DNA from: Capitella teleta
Taxonomy: Eukaryota > Annelida > Polychaeta > Capitellidae
NCBI GenBank assembly: GCA_000328365.1
Contig: KB308479.1
Location: forward strand, 5,531-69,530
Length of the DNA: 64,000 nt
Direction: 5' to 3'
Positions 12,546 to 24,281 of this stretch are shown one piece after another. Both the position numbers and the translations under genes were made by a program. Within the stretch, counting starts at the first letter, position 1; each line of letters opens with the position of its first letter. The notes under the pieces are model-generated. The model searched no databases. It was not told the origin of the DNA and was given only the letters and a program-made list of their open reading frames with translations.

Positions 12546-13043
12546 AATATTTGTGGCAAAGTCAACAATTTAAATCTTGGCTGAATCGCTCAAATGTTGC
12601 TGACAATCATAATGTTCAAAGAGCGTTGTGATTTCACGTTTTTCTACCGCCAGGTGTTCTTTTAATCAAAACAACTTGAAGAGTTTGAGTTGTTTGGAAC
12701 GCGTTTTACTCACTTTTTACAGCAAAAACTTTTTTTGCCCGGAATATGTATTTGTATTGATGTGTAGATCCTCACTGTGCTTAGCATGTATCATTAACAA
12801 TGAAAGTCGTTGAGTGCATGAGCTGATCGCCCAGCAGTTCTCATAAAGGAAATCTTGCAATCATCAGTTTCAAGCTATTCAGCCTGATTAAGAAATTCGA
12901 AAAACAATTTGTCTTGAATATTATTTATAGCTGACAGAATTTCCTAAAATTGGTCTTACATCACTCTTAAAAGCCCATAGAATCAATCTAAAAAGGTTCC
13001 GAAATGAAAGAGGTCCTTTATAATCAATGTAAATTTTGTATTG
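12546..13043. other. Short intergenic stretch
   Basis: Nothing recognisable between the microsatellite and the SINE. Confidence 0.35.
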
Positions 13044-13057
13044 CTTCTCTAAAATGA

Positions 13058-13383
13058 GGGCACCGAATAGCTCAGTGGGTTAAGCTGGCTGGCTGCAATC
13101 CTATGCTGACAGTGGGGGTCGAGGTCCCGAGTTTGAGACCCGCTCAGGCCACGGGCGTTATGATTGTGAATTACAATTGTGATTTCTTAGTGACTCTGCA
13201 GTGCTGCCCAACTGCGTAACAAAGCCAGGCGCAGTGTACTACTGTCTATTGTGGTATGCAGGATAAAGAACCCTTGGGATTTATCAATAAGACTAGGGGG
13301 AAACCCCGGTCCCAGGCCTTTTGTACTAGCGCCCGCATCATCCGATTGGTCTTGGTAGAGCCGTAAAACCCCAATAACTCACA
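13058..13383 (+). mobile_element. tRNA-derived SINE, full-length copy (family 1, copy A)
   Basis: The head is tRNA-like, with an RNA polymerase III A box (TAGCTCAGTGGG, 13068-13079) and a B box (GTTTGAGACC, 13131-13140; GGTTCGAGACC in the copy at 52 kb). The body of about 200 bp is shared with the other copies. The 3' end reads GTAAAACCCC followed by a short ACTC-type repeat. The element is flanked by a perfect 14-bp target duplication, CTTCTCTAAAATGA, at 13044-13057 and 13384-13397. This proves insertion by LINE machinery and fixes both ends. It is too long and too decayed in its cloverleaf to be a working tRNA gene. Confidence 0.9.
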
Positions 13384-13397
13384 CTTCTCTAAAATGA

Positions 13398-14140
13398 CTG
13401 TTAAGTGGCTATGGGCAAAGCTCTTAAAACTCCTGAGAGTCATCCATGAGACTTTTTGAGTTAAGACCTGTTTAACATGACCAAAGAATTTGGAGACCAA
13501 TAATGCTCACTTTGTCGATATAGTGAAATTAGAGCAGAGGTCGCGCCACCAAGTAGGAAGTCGGGTTCTGCGCTGACGTGCTCAAGCTGGAGCCGTGGAG
13601 CCATTGCATTACATAGGAGATCGTAGAATTGCTTTGCTGTATGCTTTGTGTACGTCTAATAAACAGATATATTTGGGAAAGAAATAGGAATGAGATATCG
13701 TTAGTTACATGCTGTTGTATATTTTCAGCCATGCTTTTACTCCTGGGCTGATCAAATGATAAGTTTAAAGCCCTGAATAGTGATCGGCATATCGGGTCAA
13801 GAAAACACAGAAGTGCAGTCAATGGACCTTTTTTATTCGAGAAGAATTACAGAATTACAGAGATATAAAATGAAAATACAGACATACAAAACAAGAAATC
13901 AGTCGAAGCCTGAAATATAGATTTTTTTAGGGAGAAGGCCGTAGCCCAGAAAAGAAAAAAATTCAAATAAAAAAACATTTTGATCAAAAAAGTTTTTTTT
14001 TTAAATCGACCTTAGAGTTTATCAGAATCATAACGTCAGTCTCACAACTCACAGCGCCCATTTTATAATAAATCAACGCTAGAGAAAACATAACGCACCT
14101 CAGGCAAGGATTGGTGCTCTATGAATCGGTAAAGTAGAGT
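13398..14140. other. Intergenic DNA, no gene recognised
   Basis: No supported gene. The open frames on the minus strand (13246-13500, 13529-13822) match nothing I know and the first overlaps the SINE. A/T-rich runs at 13915-14000 resemble transposon-end debris. Confidence 0.35.
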
Positions 14141-14149
14141 ACAGGCCAC

Positions 14150-14480
14150 GCTGTACTCTATTAAGAAAAACATTAAAATTCACAAAATTCGCAATAATCA
14201 TCAAATTACGCAATTAAAAGCATTAATTACCACCATGACTTTGAAATTCGATGTAATTAATTGAAACTTTGGAATAAGTAAGATGTATATGCTAGCCATG
14301 TACTGTGTCAATTTCAATGCCGCAGCTTGCATAAAAATCGAGATATCAACCATTAAATATTTCGTAACTACCGTTTTGCAAGATTACGCCAGAACGGTGC
14401 ATCCCAGCGCCGTAATAGCTATATGTTTTGTTGTACATCTCGTTGCACTGAATTGTTTGGTGCAAACTACAAGGCCGTAG
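14150..14480. repeat. Dispersed repeat, related to 61.8-62.5 kb
   Basis: Contains AAAATTCACAAAATTCGCAA followed by ...GCAAGATTACGCCAGAACGG. Close relatives of both words occur in the same order at about 62075-62110 and 62435-62455. Shorter relatives of the first word are at about 61640 and 63350. No coding capacity or clean termini were found; it is probably an old non-autonomous element. Confidence 0.5.
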
Positions 14481-14514
14481 CTTAAATGATGAATGAGCTA
14501 GGGCCGACCCCGTT

Positions 14515-15125
14515 TGAAACTTTAACAGCTCACAGTGACCTTGACCTTTGATTTTTGTCCGCAAAATTTGCAGCGAGCGGAATTGGCGATGAATAGATGT
14601 CCTGTAGAAATCAACAGGTTTCACACACAAAGTAGTGACGTCACATAATGAATATTCATTATTCAAATTACCTGCATATCAACTTCCGTTTTCCGCTGAT
14701 TCAAAATTTCAGTTTGTGCTCATATTGGCGACTCTGACTTGGTTCTTCTACACTTCTTGTATTTTCTGACTTACTCCTTTTGGAAATCATCTATTCCTCT
14801 GGGAATCACCGATTCTTGTGAAATGGCTCTTATTCGACGCGCAACTGGAAGGTGGGCGAATTTATTTCATGTTATTTTTATTTATAATTATATACATATT
14901 TTTTTTTTCGTGATTTATTCATTTGCTTTCTTTATTGTCTATGGAGGAGGGAGGGGGTGTGGGTGCTGAAGCATGGGCACTATAATATTCCATGAATGAT
15001 TATGAACTGAACTAAAGAATTACAATCAGTTTATTTATATATATATGTTACTATTATTACCTAGTAACTTGAAAACTAATAACCCTAATTTTATAAATAA
15101 CAAATGCTAAAATTGTAATGTGAAA
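14515..15125 (+). repeat. Left arm of a long inverted repeat
   Basis: This stretch is repeated in reverse complement at 16131-16830 with roughly 80-90% similarity by eye. Shared words include AATGAATATTCATTATTCAA, GGAATTGGCGATGAAT and AAGTAGTGACGTCACATAAT. Both arms hold a weakly conserved frame around WKSSIP...ALIRR, possibly the relic of a coding element. See the finding on the palindrome. Confidence 0.8.
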
Positions 15126-16080
15126 CATTTCATGATTGATCACAGGATGCAGGAGTGGAGTTTGACGTCCATCCTCTAGCTCAGCCAACTGGAGGAAGAG
15201 ACAGTGGAGCAAGTATTAACATCATTTGAGCCATCGTCCCCCACTCATCCACCAAAGCTGTCCTTTGTGCAAATGGTCAGAGGAAAGACACGATGAAGCA
15301 GGTGAGCAGCAATTAGTACCCACTCACATACATTGATTTCTCTCCATCTCTTTCAGGTGGGTGGTCACTCGCATGCTGATGGGAACAGCAAAAGGAGCAC
15401 TCCAGTTCACCAGAGTAAAACGGAGATTAATTTCATTTCCACGAACGAACTTTGTGCTGATTTAACGTTTGTTTCTGGCTTATGTATGTTTGCAAGCACT
15501 ATTAAACTTTAGTACGCTTTTATCTTGTGTTTTTTTTCTCAGTAATCAATGCAAGTCTATTCATTTTAATTGCCATTGCGGAAAAAAAGCTATACAAAAT
15601 TTTACGAATATACCATTTTCATTTTATTTCATTTGATTTATTCCATTATACAATATCTAAATATAATTATACTATAGAAACAGGATGAAATAGAATTAAT
15701 ATGTAAGGCTGGATTACATTTAATTTACCAAATAAATGGAAACAAGAGTATTTAATTAAATGAGACAAGACTAAATCGATCACTCCTGTGACGCAATTTG
15801 TGGGTGATACGGTTTGTCTTTCATATATTAATGCGATCCCTCACGGTGATGAGCATGTTTCTGAAAAAGATAAAAACTTAATCTTAATACATGCTTCACT
15901 ATTCTTCATACCTCGTGGCTTGGCAGTGAAGAGGATCAACTGCAGGCAGCTCCAATGACTCTTTCTCTCAACCACTCAAAGAAGTCATGCCCCATTTCTT
16001 GCAGTTTCTTAGTTGCCTTTGGCATTTTGATCTGTAAAAATTATCTCAATTATTATGAGATGTCCTAAGGCTAGCAATCA
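15126..16080. other. Spacer of the inverted repeat with exon-like scraps
   Basis: Between the two arms. A plus-strand stretch at about 15146-15300 is bounded by ...GATCACAG and CAG|GTGAGC. It is followed by TCTCTTTCAG|GTGGG at about 15357, which looks like a small intron. A minus-strand stretch at about 16034-15950 follows TTTTTACAG and reads MPKATKKLQEMGHDFFEW before stopping. I do not recognise either product; they could be pieces of a captured or dead gene. Confidence 0.3.
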
Positions 16081-16130
16081 NNNNNNNNNNNNNNNNNNNN
16101 NNNNNNNNNNNNNNNNNNNNNNNNNNNNNN
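16081..16130. other. Assembly gap (50 N)
   Basis: Fifty Ns, a conventional placeholder for a gap of unknown size. It falls exactly at the inner end of the right arm of the inverted repeat. Confidence 0.99.
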
Positions 16131-16830
16131 TTTCCATTACGATTTAAGCATTTGTTATTTATAAAATTAGGGTCATTATTCATTAATTTTCAAGTTATTG
16201 AGTAATAAATAAATAAGCTGATAGTAATTCTTCAGTTTTCTCTTTAGTTCATGATCATTCATCACATATTTTATGGAATATTATATGTAGTGCATATCCT
16301 TCGGCACCCCGTCCCTCCTCCATAGATAATTAAGAAAGCAAATAAAAAAATATATAAATCATGAGAAAATAAATAAAAATTATATAAAAATAACTTTAAA
16401 CAGGGAATAAATTCACCCACCTTCCAGATTCTTTTTCTCACGCGCCGAATAAGAGCCTTTTTGGAGAAGGAATCCATGAATTTCAGCGGAATAGATGATT
16501 TCCAAATGGAGTGATAAAACAGCAAGAACCTTAGTAATTAAAAAAATACAAGAAGTGTAGAAGAACCAAGTCAGAGTCGAAGATGTACAGATGATGTGAG
16601 CACAAACTGAAATTTTGAATCAGCGGAAAACGGAAGTTGATCCTGTTGATATGCAGGTAATTTGAATAATGAATATTCATTATGTGACGTCACTACTTTG
16701 TGTGTAAAACCTGTTGATTTCTACAGGACATCGATTCATCGCCAATTCCGCTCGCTGCGCAAAATTTCAATGAGAGCTAGGAAATCAAAATGTCCTTGAC
16801 CCTGTGTATTTTGGCGTTATTCGTCTGCGT
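16131..16830 (-). repeat. Right arm of a long inverted repeat
   Basis: Reverse-complement partner of 14515-15125; the arm begins at the first base after the gap. Outward of it (16830-16930) lies CGGACAGACACATACAGAG and poly(T)/poly(A) sequence of the kind found at the ends of many invertebrate MITEs. Confidence 0.8.
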
Positions 16831-16929
16831 ATTCAAGTAGCTATCGCGCCAAGAAATTTCGGTACAAAAAAAACGGACAGACACATACAGAGCGATATAT
16901 AGATTTTTTTTTTCAAAAAAAAATCTATA

Positions 16930-17500
16930 AAAAAGAACTTGCACTAGTAGGTAATAAAATAGTAAATGAAAAAATAATAATCACAGGTTTAGCTTAATGG
17001 CTTTTCTATTTCTCTTTTGATTTTGATCCTTAAAACGACAAAAAATGGTTCTTTGGGGAAACGGAAAAATTAGTCCTTCTTGTCCTCTGCGTAGTTGTAG
17101 CATTTCCAAAAAGAACATGTTTGTTCTCTTCTTAGACATCTTGGTTGCTGTGAACGGCAATAGCAATGCCTGTAGTGTCAGACTGAGACTGCGTTCATGA
17201 GAGAATCCAAAATAATGAAGTGTTGAATCAAATACATATTTCAACTTGGCAATAGAGCCAACAGACAGAGTTAACATTTTAACAATTAACTATTAACATG
17301 AGTCCATCAACTAAGCTCAAGAGTTTATAACCGACTCCTGCTTGGCTCGCTGACACAGCTTGAAAACGCTGAATGTGACACTGTGTTATCGCTCACTTTG
17401 AGAAGGAATGGAACATATCGTCCGTTTTTAAGAGCAACACAACTAATAACTGATCACTGAAAGCCGAAAAAGATCTACTTTACATTGAAAATACCTTCAA
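16930..17500. other. Unassigned sequence
   Basis: Contains a 98-codon minus-strand frame (16981-17277) that I do not recognise. It may be flanking DNA of the older retroelement to its right. Confidence 0.3.
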
Positions 17501-18847
17501 AACGATCCATCTCCCTTTAATTTTGCAGTAAATGGGTATTTTCTGTGGATGATCACAGCGATGCTTGAAGCCCAAGCTGACCAAATCAGCTCACTTTTAT
17601 TCGACACAAAAGGGCCAATGGCTGATAGATTTCTTGGTCTCCAAATTCTTTGACATGGCATTTCAAAGTTGAGTATGAACGACAGTTTTGTGGTTCCAAA
17701 GCACTCAACTTCTCAATTCGAAATCAATTACTGAGGCATACGAGACTTGGTTAACAGCCTCAAACAAGTCGTGCATGTCTGTGATGTTCTTCGGATGAGA
17801 GGGTCTGAGATTGTTTGTGAGAAGTGTTGGCATGGTCTTACTGAGACCATGGTTGTCTCAAATCCAACACTCTCGACTGTACGTGTCCTGGGTAAATGCA
17901 AACATACTCAGGTTCAGGAAAAACCATCGTATCCTTTGGTTAGCTGTAGTTGTGCTGTACCCCGATGTGAGGTAACCTTAGGGTTATGGCATGCAGCCCC
18001 AGAGCATGAATTTTGTAGCTTGAATAGTCCTCAATATTCACCACAGCATGACATTTTGCATAGTGTCGAATTGTGATACCTAGTTGAATGAAGATAGTAT
18101 TGCCATTGCCTAAGTGGTTGTTCCTTCAATGTTGATGTGCCGCTTGTGATCATGGCCCTCTGAGGGGTTACATGTCACGTCTCATGCTTTTGGTTGGCTT
18201 CCTTGGCTGCAACAGGACTTTTTTTGAGAGGTGGGGACTTTTCTCACTTAGCAACAACGTTGGTAGAGGTCGTCTGATAATTGTTGGGGCTGCTTCATGC
18301 ACCAATGGTAGGGAACTTATTCAAGATGAGACCAATTGCCACGAATCAGGAAGATTTTCTCTGATGTGTTGGTGATGTAGGTAAGTTGTCTGGTCTCTCT
18401 TTTCTCTCCATGTAAGTCGGTGCCAGTGGACCTCACTTCAACTGCACCTAGGATTGTAATGTTTGTATTATTTGTAGCATGCATTCTCAGGAAGACAGGG
18501 GTCAAATTCGACTTGCTGAATCTAAGCTTTTGGGTATTTATGAGATCAGCAGGCAGCTCTAGCATCCAGTGGCAGCCATAGCTTGTGTGTCTGTTGCTTT
18601 GCTGATGGTGTACCCAAGTTGTACCCAGGGCTGTGGAGCCCTCTGAACAACAGCTCACTGTGACCGATAAGTATGATAGTGACTTAGATATACATTTGAT
18701 CCATGTGTCTGCCAGAAAATTGCGGTGGTCAAACATGATGTAACATGTAGCTAGATGTTATCCGCATTATCATGCCACGTACAGGTGTCAGCGTTTTGTT
18801 GGCACAAGTGCTTGAAATGGCGGTAACGACTACAACTATTGCATTGT
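17500..18847 (-). mobile_element. Older gypsy-type LTR retroelement fossil, part 1
   Basis: Minus-strand sequence with the character of a gypsy-like Pol. A retropepsin-like region lies at about 18.3-18.74 kb (LTPVFLRMHATNNTNITILG) and the start of a reverse-transcriptase-like region lies to its left. It is thoroughly broken, with many breaks, and is clearly older than the element that interrupts it at 18848. Confidence 0.6.
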
Positions 18848-18993
18848 TGTCAAAGTAATGCCTAAGTCGGTTGGTAGTTGAGAACTGATTTTTATTCATT
18901 GATCTCTGACTTTATATAGCGAAAAAGTGAGACATTTATGAGTGATATTTACAAAAATGATATATACAAGATGAGTCATTCGATACTATGACA
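18848..18993 (-). repeat. LTR of the younger gypsy-type element (3' LTR in element sense)
   Basis: A 146-bp terminal repeat matching 22387-22530, with TG..CA ends. In the element's direction a purine-rich tract (GGAAAGAGAGGGA) directly precedes it. Confidence 0.88.
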
Positions 18994-21900
18994 TCCCTCT
19001 CTTTCCAATATAAACAATATAACAGTAAAATAAACAAATATATACAGGAAGAAATTAAACATAAATGTTCATTGAATTGCGGGTTCTCCCAGACAATCAT
19101 AGTGCAGACGGGGTGGGGAGTGGCGATCCCTACCCGATCACCTAGGAAGTGTTCTTCTTGGGTTCTCTGTGTCTTCCTCTCCACCCTCAGTGCAACGGTC
19201 TGATCGGATATGTAGTCGATTTCTCTGAAACCGCTGGCCGGACGGAAGCTGCACGCGATAACTCCGAGGTTGAGTTTTCGTAGGAGTTTCCACATGTTAC
19301 CTCTCTGCCACTTTGACTTCTCTGGATCAAACTGAACATATACATTTTCATTCACTGTAACTCTCTGAACTCCCTGGCTTTCTGGTTGAAGCGGTGGCGT
19401 CTTTTGTCCCTTTCAGCAGCCATGCGTTTGCGATGCTGGGATCCTCTATTGGAGGAGTCTTTCGTCTCAACAGAGAGGACGGTTTGGAGTCGTCGTTGGT
19501 TGAGCAATTTGGCTGGTGATATGCCATTCTTGACTGGAGCGAAGTGGCTCAATACGTGAGCATTGCAAGGTGGGCGTCAGAACCGTTCAGCTTACAGCGC
19601 TCAAGAATTTGTTTGGTGATCTTGACCATGGATTCGATGAAGCCATTTGATAGAGGATACTTGGGGCTTGAATGAATGACCTTGATACCATACTCCTTGC
19701 AGAAGGAAAAATAGGTTTCACTCTTGAATTGAGAATCTTGATCAGACATAATTTCTTCCAGCAGCCCATACTCTGAAAATATAGTCTTTAGTACATTTAG
19801 TACAGTAGCCGCAGACATCGTGTTGACTGATTTCAAGACGGGAAAGCGAGAGTAGTAGTCTGCCAGCAACAGGTACTTTGGGCAATTCCATTCGAAGTAA
19901 TTTATACCGATGTGTTTCCAGGGCCCTGAAAGAATCTCATGCTGGAAAATCTCTTCTTTAGGCTGGTTGGTCTTGTTGATTGACATGCATAGCAGTTTCT
20001 TATTGCTTGTTTCTTATTACGTGACACATATCCTCTGTATAATTCGGCCAATAGATAGTTGTCCAGGCTAGCAGGAGACTCTTTTCTTCTCCGAGATGGC
20101 TCTTGTGCAGCAACTCAAGAAATTTGCCCTGCAGGATCTTGGGGATAATCATTTGAATGCTGCGGAAAAGAATACCATCTTTTAAAGCTACGTCATCTCT
20201 ACTGTTCCAGTATGGAGACACCTTTGGGTCACAGTCCGCCTTGTGTAGTGGCCACCCATGATGCACGTACAGTGCTACTTGTTGAAGGGCTGTTTCTTTC
20301 TGAGTTACCATTCTCACCGCTTCCAGACAGCTTTGATTCACGGGCATGGTCGACGTCAGTGTATGCAGGGGAATCACATCTTCTTGTCTTACATCAGCTG
20401 GCCTAGGGGAGAGGGGAGAAACTCGGCTCAATGCATCGACAATTTTATTCTCGCTCCCTATTATGTACTTTACTATCACGTCATATTTGTGAGCCCGCAA
20501 TAGGAGCCGTTGTAACCTGGGCGAAACATCACTGATCTGCTTTGTGAAGATGCTCACCAGAGGCTGTTGATCTGTCTGTACTTCAATCTTAGCTCCAAAG
20601 ATCAGGTTATGCATTCATTCAAGACCAAACACCACGCCCAGTAGCTCTCGCTCAATGTTGGAATATTGTTCCTCAGCTGGAAGCAGGCTGCGTGACACAT
20701 ACATGACCGGCTGTCCATCTTGTAAGAGTACCGCACCAAGTCCCTTGAGGCTTGCGTTCGTCTGGATGATGTGGTTGGAGGAAGGATTAAAAAATGTGAG
20801 CGTTGGTATCTTAGTTAAATCGTCTTTGATTGCATCAAATGCTGTCTGCTGCTGAGATTCCCATTGGTAGACTGTGTTTTGCTTCACTAGCTCTCGAAGT
20901 GGGTGAGCCAGTTTGGAGAGGTTCTGGGAATATCGTTTCATATAGTTCACGAGACCAAGGAATGACTGTAGAGTTGCCTTATCCTTTGGTGCCTCCATTC
21001 TTCTGATTGCTTCAACCGTTGAGTCATTTATACTCATTCCACTTGAAGATATATTTTGACCAAAGAATTTTACCCTCGGCTGTCTGAATTGTAGCTTCTT
21101 TGAGTTGAATTTAATGTCGTTTCTTCTAGCCGCGTGTAGGAGCGTAAGAAAGTGAGAGTTGTGTTAAGTTTCATTAGCAGCTCTCACCAAGCAATCATCG
21201 ACGATGTTTGTCACGCCGGATAAGTTTGATAGTACAGCATCAAGTCTTTCTTGGAACACATCTCCAGACACGTTCAGCCCAAACGGGAGCCTCGTAAATC
21301 TGTATTTTCCCCATGGTGTGTTGAAGGTTGTGAGGAGGCTGGATTTCTCATCAAGTGCTACATGCCAGTAGCCCTGCTTGGCATCCATCGCGCTGAAAAT
21401 AGTGCAACCATTTAATTGTGCGCCGAGTTCATCTACAGTCTTCATGTAGTAGGGGTTGCGTTCGAGATTCTTGTTGAGATCTTTCGGATCAAGACACAAG
21501 CGAATTGATCCATCTGGCTTAACTGCAGGTACAATAGATTTAATCCATGGAGTGTGATTATCTTCTTTTACTATGACCCCTTCATTTACCAACCTCTCCA
21601 ACTCGGCCTTGTACGCAGGTTTCTTCTTTTCTGGTACTTGTCTTGGAGCATGCTGGTTTGGAATTTCATCTAGTTTAAGGCGCAAGCAAGTTGGGTTGGT
21701 GTATCGGCTGTTGACTTGATGGATGGGCATTTCGCTGGCGAATAAATCTGTCAATGAGTTAGGGGTAGGATTAGCTTGGATTGTTGTAGCTATTCGACTT
21801 GCAGTCGTCTCATGATACTCTGCTTGGCGAGCCAATTCGAGGATTTTCTCACTGGTGCAATCGCTGTTCTTCAGTCGTTGACATTCCCTCAACATGTCCC

Positions 21901-22386
21901 GATATGACAGGCCAACAAGCAATAGGTTTCTCAATAGCAACTGCTTGACATCTGCGTGAGTAATTGTAGAAGAGGCCTTATATGAGGGGATGATCCTCTC
22001 AATCAATTTTTCTGCTTTACTTTGAAATTCAGATATGGATAGGTCGCCTTGCTTCATATAAAAGTAATCAATGCAGTCTTCAATGTAGTGACTTGACAGG
22101 GTTACGAAATTATCAAAGGCTTTAAAGATTTTCTTATGGTCGTTGGTCTCACCAAGCATTCCGGCTTGTTGCAGGATGTCTTTGCCTTGTTCCCCAGAGC
22201 ATACAACGACATAGGTGCAGGCCCACAGCTCCGTCTTGTTCGAATTCTCGCCATGCTTAGTCGCAGCTCGTTCTGCACTTCTCGTCTCCATTATTTGTAT
22301 CGCTGAGGCAATCGAGCGTCAACAGCCCAATCCATGTTGGGGCGAGTCCTCGTGTTCATCTTGTGTGGTCTCACTGACTGACACCA

Positions 22387-22530
22387 TGTCAAAGTAATGC
22401 CTAAGTCGGTTGGTAGATGAGAATGATTTTTATTCATTGATCTCTGACTTTATATAGCGAAAATTGAGACATGCATGAGTGATATTTACAAGAATGATAT
22501 ATACAAGACAAGTCATTCAATACTATGACC
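22387..22530 (-). repeat. LTR of the younger gypsy-type element (5' LTR in element sense)
   Basis: Partner of 18848-18993, about 93% similar. The adjoining internal sequence begins TGGTGTCAG in element sense, as a tRNA primer-binding site should. Confidence 0.88.
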
Positions 22531-22860
22531 AAATATGAGCAGTGTTTTTAATGCTCCTTATAGGCTGGGTGATGGCCCCCGGTGCCGCAGTGATTGTGGT
22601 TTTCACTCTTTCTCTGTTGGTAAACTTTCTGTGGTATACATGTTGCTGCTGCTTCTCTTTTGTCATTGATGCTTGTCTTGCAAACAAATGAGGTCTTAAG
22701 CCTCCCTCATATACTTATCTGACCTCATTCCTCAATACGTGTCCAATAAAAATCTTTGCTCACAAGATAAAAACCTCTTGAATCTCTGCAGATTTCATTT
22801 TAAACATTATGGTGGCCGTTCTTTTTGCCACCGTGCACCATTTTATTGGAACTCTCTAAA
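22531..22860 (-). mobile_element. Older gypsy-type LTR retroelement fossil, part 2
   Basis: Minus-strand sequence with a zinc-knuckle-like cluster of Cys and His (HCGTGGHHPAYKEH). It lies on the far side of the younger insertion and is of the kind that precedes the retropepsin in gypsy-like elements, so it is best read as the other flank of the element at 17.5-18.85 kb. It is broken and old. Confidence 0.5.
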
Positions 22861-22985
22861 CTCCGAAGCCGCCGCCGATATGTAATAGCTGCCGCCGATT
22901 GCCCGTTTTACCAGCCGCCGCCGATTGATGCTGTCGGCGAGCCGCTATCAGCCGATCCCGCTATCAGTGGCTCTCAGCCGATTTA
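22861..22985. repeat. GC-rich GCCGCCGAT imperfect repeat
   Basis: About 120 bp, much more GC-rich than its surroundings, with recurrent GCCGCCGAT and AGCCGAT words. It lies just past the 3' end of the hAT remnant on one side and the old retroelement on the other, so it could be part of an element end. Confidence 0.55.
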
Positions 22986-23008
22986 ATCAAAATATTTTAC
23001 ATTCAGTA

Positions 23009-24095
23009 TTATAAGAAGTTATCATTTTTACAAGTCATCATTGTGTTTAAGGTATCAGTATCGTCTAAGGAGATGGGGTGATTGTAATGGATCACAAGCA
23101 GAGCCAGCGACGAAATGAAGCCTCTCTTCTCGTGCATGGCTCTGAACTTTGTTGCCCACATGTCCACTTCTTGCTCCGCTAGTTCAGGGGCAGGGAGATC
23201 ACCCGCATACAATTCAATTGCCTCTGTTAGATCGATTGCCTACACGAAGGGTACCAACCCCCCAATAACGACGATGCTATTCTGGAGAGAGCTAAAAGAA
23301 AATAGAAGTGCGTGGATATTAACAGGCCTATACAAGTTGTTCATGCACACTTACAAGAGAATTGTCCTTTAGGCTCTTGGATAGCGTAATCCATAAGTGG
23401 AATTGCTAGATTTCTCAGGTAATACTCCTCGATGGTGTCGGCAGGTGCATTCGAGCGATGGGTGATGCGCTAAGCATGTTACTGCTTAGTTGATTGTCTT
23501 GGTTGTGAGAATTCTACGTTAATGGCCGAGGCAACTCTGAACTCGTATGGAATGGCAGTAAATGGAATTGAAGAATGCGGCTGCATTCTCACGCTTCCCC
23601 TGGTAGTATGTCAAGACTTCATCAACCTGCATTGTTTATTATCATTATTATAGCACTGTCACTTGGTTAAGTCATAAATACCATTTGGTGAGCTCGGATG
23701 ATGTCAAGTGCTCGTTCTTGCAACTTTACGGTTATTCCTGCGAGGGGAGCTAAGAACTGATACACAGTGATGAAAGTGAACTCGAATGAAGTGATAGCAG
23801 TCAGCACTGACGAAGCATGCAGCTTCGAAGCAGGGTCCCATCCTATATTTAAACATGTATATTCTCATTAGTGACAATTAACTGATTAACAGGAAAATAG
23901 TGGTTCACACCTTCAACAGATTCTGCATCACATTCATCGGCATTCCACCCATAAGCTATGAGCTCAGTGGATTTAACTGTATAGGTATATAACTGATAGA
24001 AATGCATGTAGGCTGTGTGTCTTTCCGCCCATCTGGTCACACACAGGTCCAAAATCGGCTCTCGCTTGCTCTCCTCTGGAATAACCTTTGTAACG
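23009..24095 (-). pseudogene. hAT-superfamily transposase remnant (THAP12/ZMYM-like), spliced
   Basis: Minus-strand pieces in the correct hAT order: LCVTRWAERH (about 24.03 kb), then ASSVLTAITSFEFTF (about 23.8 kb). These are followed by VDEVLTYYQGKRENAAAF (about 23.62 kb), HRSNAPADTIEEYYLRNLAI (about 23.45 kb), LPAPELAEQEVDMW (about 23.18 kb) and the family's C-terminal SLALLVIHY (about 23.07 kb). Two introns seem to have been present (GAAG|GTGTGA...ATATAG near 23.9-23.85 kb and AAATG|GTATTT...TGCAG near 23.69-23.63 kb). It is dead: there are in-frame stops and a frame change near 23.27 kb and 23.5 kb. The dimerisation region is also shortened, so the C-terminal motif follows directly on the region before it. 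Terminal repeats were not identified. Confidence 0.8.
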
Positions 24096-24281
24096 ATTGA
24101 GCAGAGTAGACGCTCTTTTTTTTTTGTGTTCTTGAGAAAGAATAAGCATATGTTTTCAGCGAAAAGCCTTTTTTATTTCCTCTTTATTTTTTATTTTTTT
24201 TTCCGGGGAAGCGGAACTCTATGGGCCAGTGGGGGGGGGGGTTCTTTTACAATAAACTATTCTATCATATGCTATTCTACC
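24096..24281. other. Low-complexity stretch
   Basis: T-rich runs and a run of 10 G. No gene seen. Confidence 0.5.

Larger units (their letters stand above)
18848..22530 (-). mobile_element. Ty3/gypsy-type LTR retrotransposon fossil, 3.7 kb
   Basis: Minus-strand element bounded by short LTRs of about 145 bp (22530-22387 and 18993-18848). In element order it holds a gag-like region (about 22.3-21.75 kb) and reverse transcriptase (about 21.65-21.16 kb; motifs FSAMDAKQGYWHV, RLPFGLNVSGD). RNase H follows (about 21.04-20.4 kb), then an integrase core (about 20.0-19.5 kb; HIGINYFEW, SDQDSQFKSETYF). A TGG-initial primer-binding site abuts the 5' LTR and a purine tract abuts the 3' LTR. The two LTRs differ at roughly 7% of positions by eye, so the insertion is not recent. 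The copy is broken, with several breaks in its reading frames. It is nested in an older gypsy-type element. I saw no clear target duplication. Confidence 0.9.

Noticed and set aside
12309-12568. His/Thr-rich proteins
   Set aside because: Translations of the GT microsatellite.
13058-13145. tRNA gene on the plus strand
   Set aside because: It has pol III boxes but belongs to a 326-bp element with a 14-bp target duplication and three sister copies, so it is a SINE head.
17747-18076. Plus-strand 109-codon gene
   Set aside because: Antisense to the decayed retroelement; no family recognised.
20212-20503. Plus-strand frames inside the gypsy-type element
   Set aside because: Shadows of the minus-strand Pol region.
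18848-22530. Bacterial or viral contamination
   Set aside because: LTRs, primer site and purine tract show an integrated retrotransposon in animal DNA, nested in an older one.
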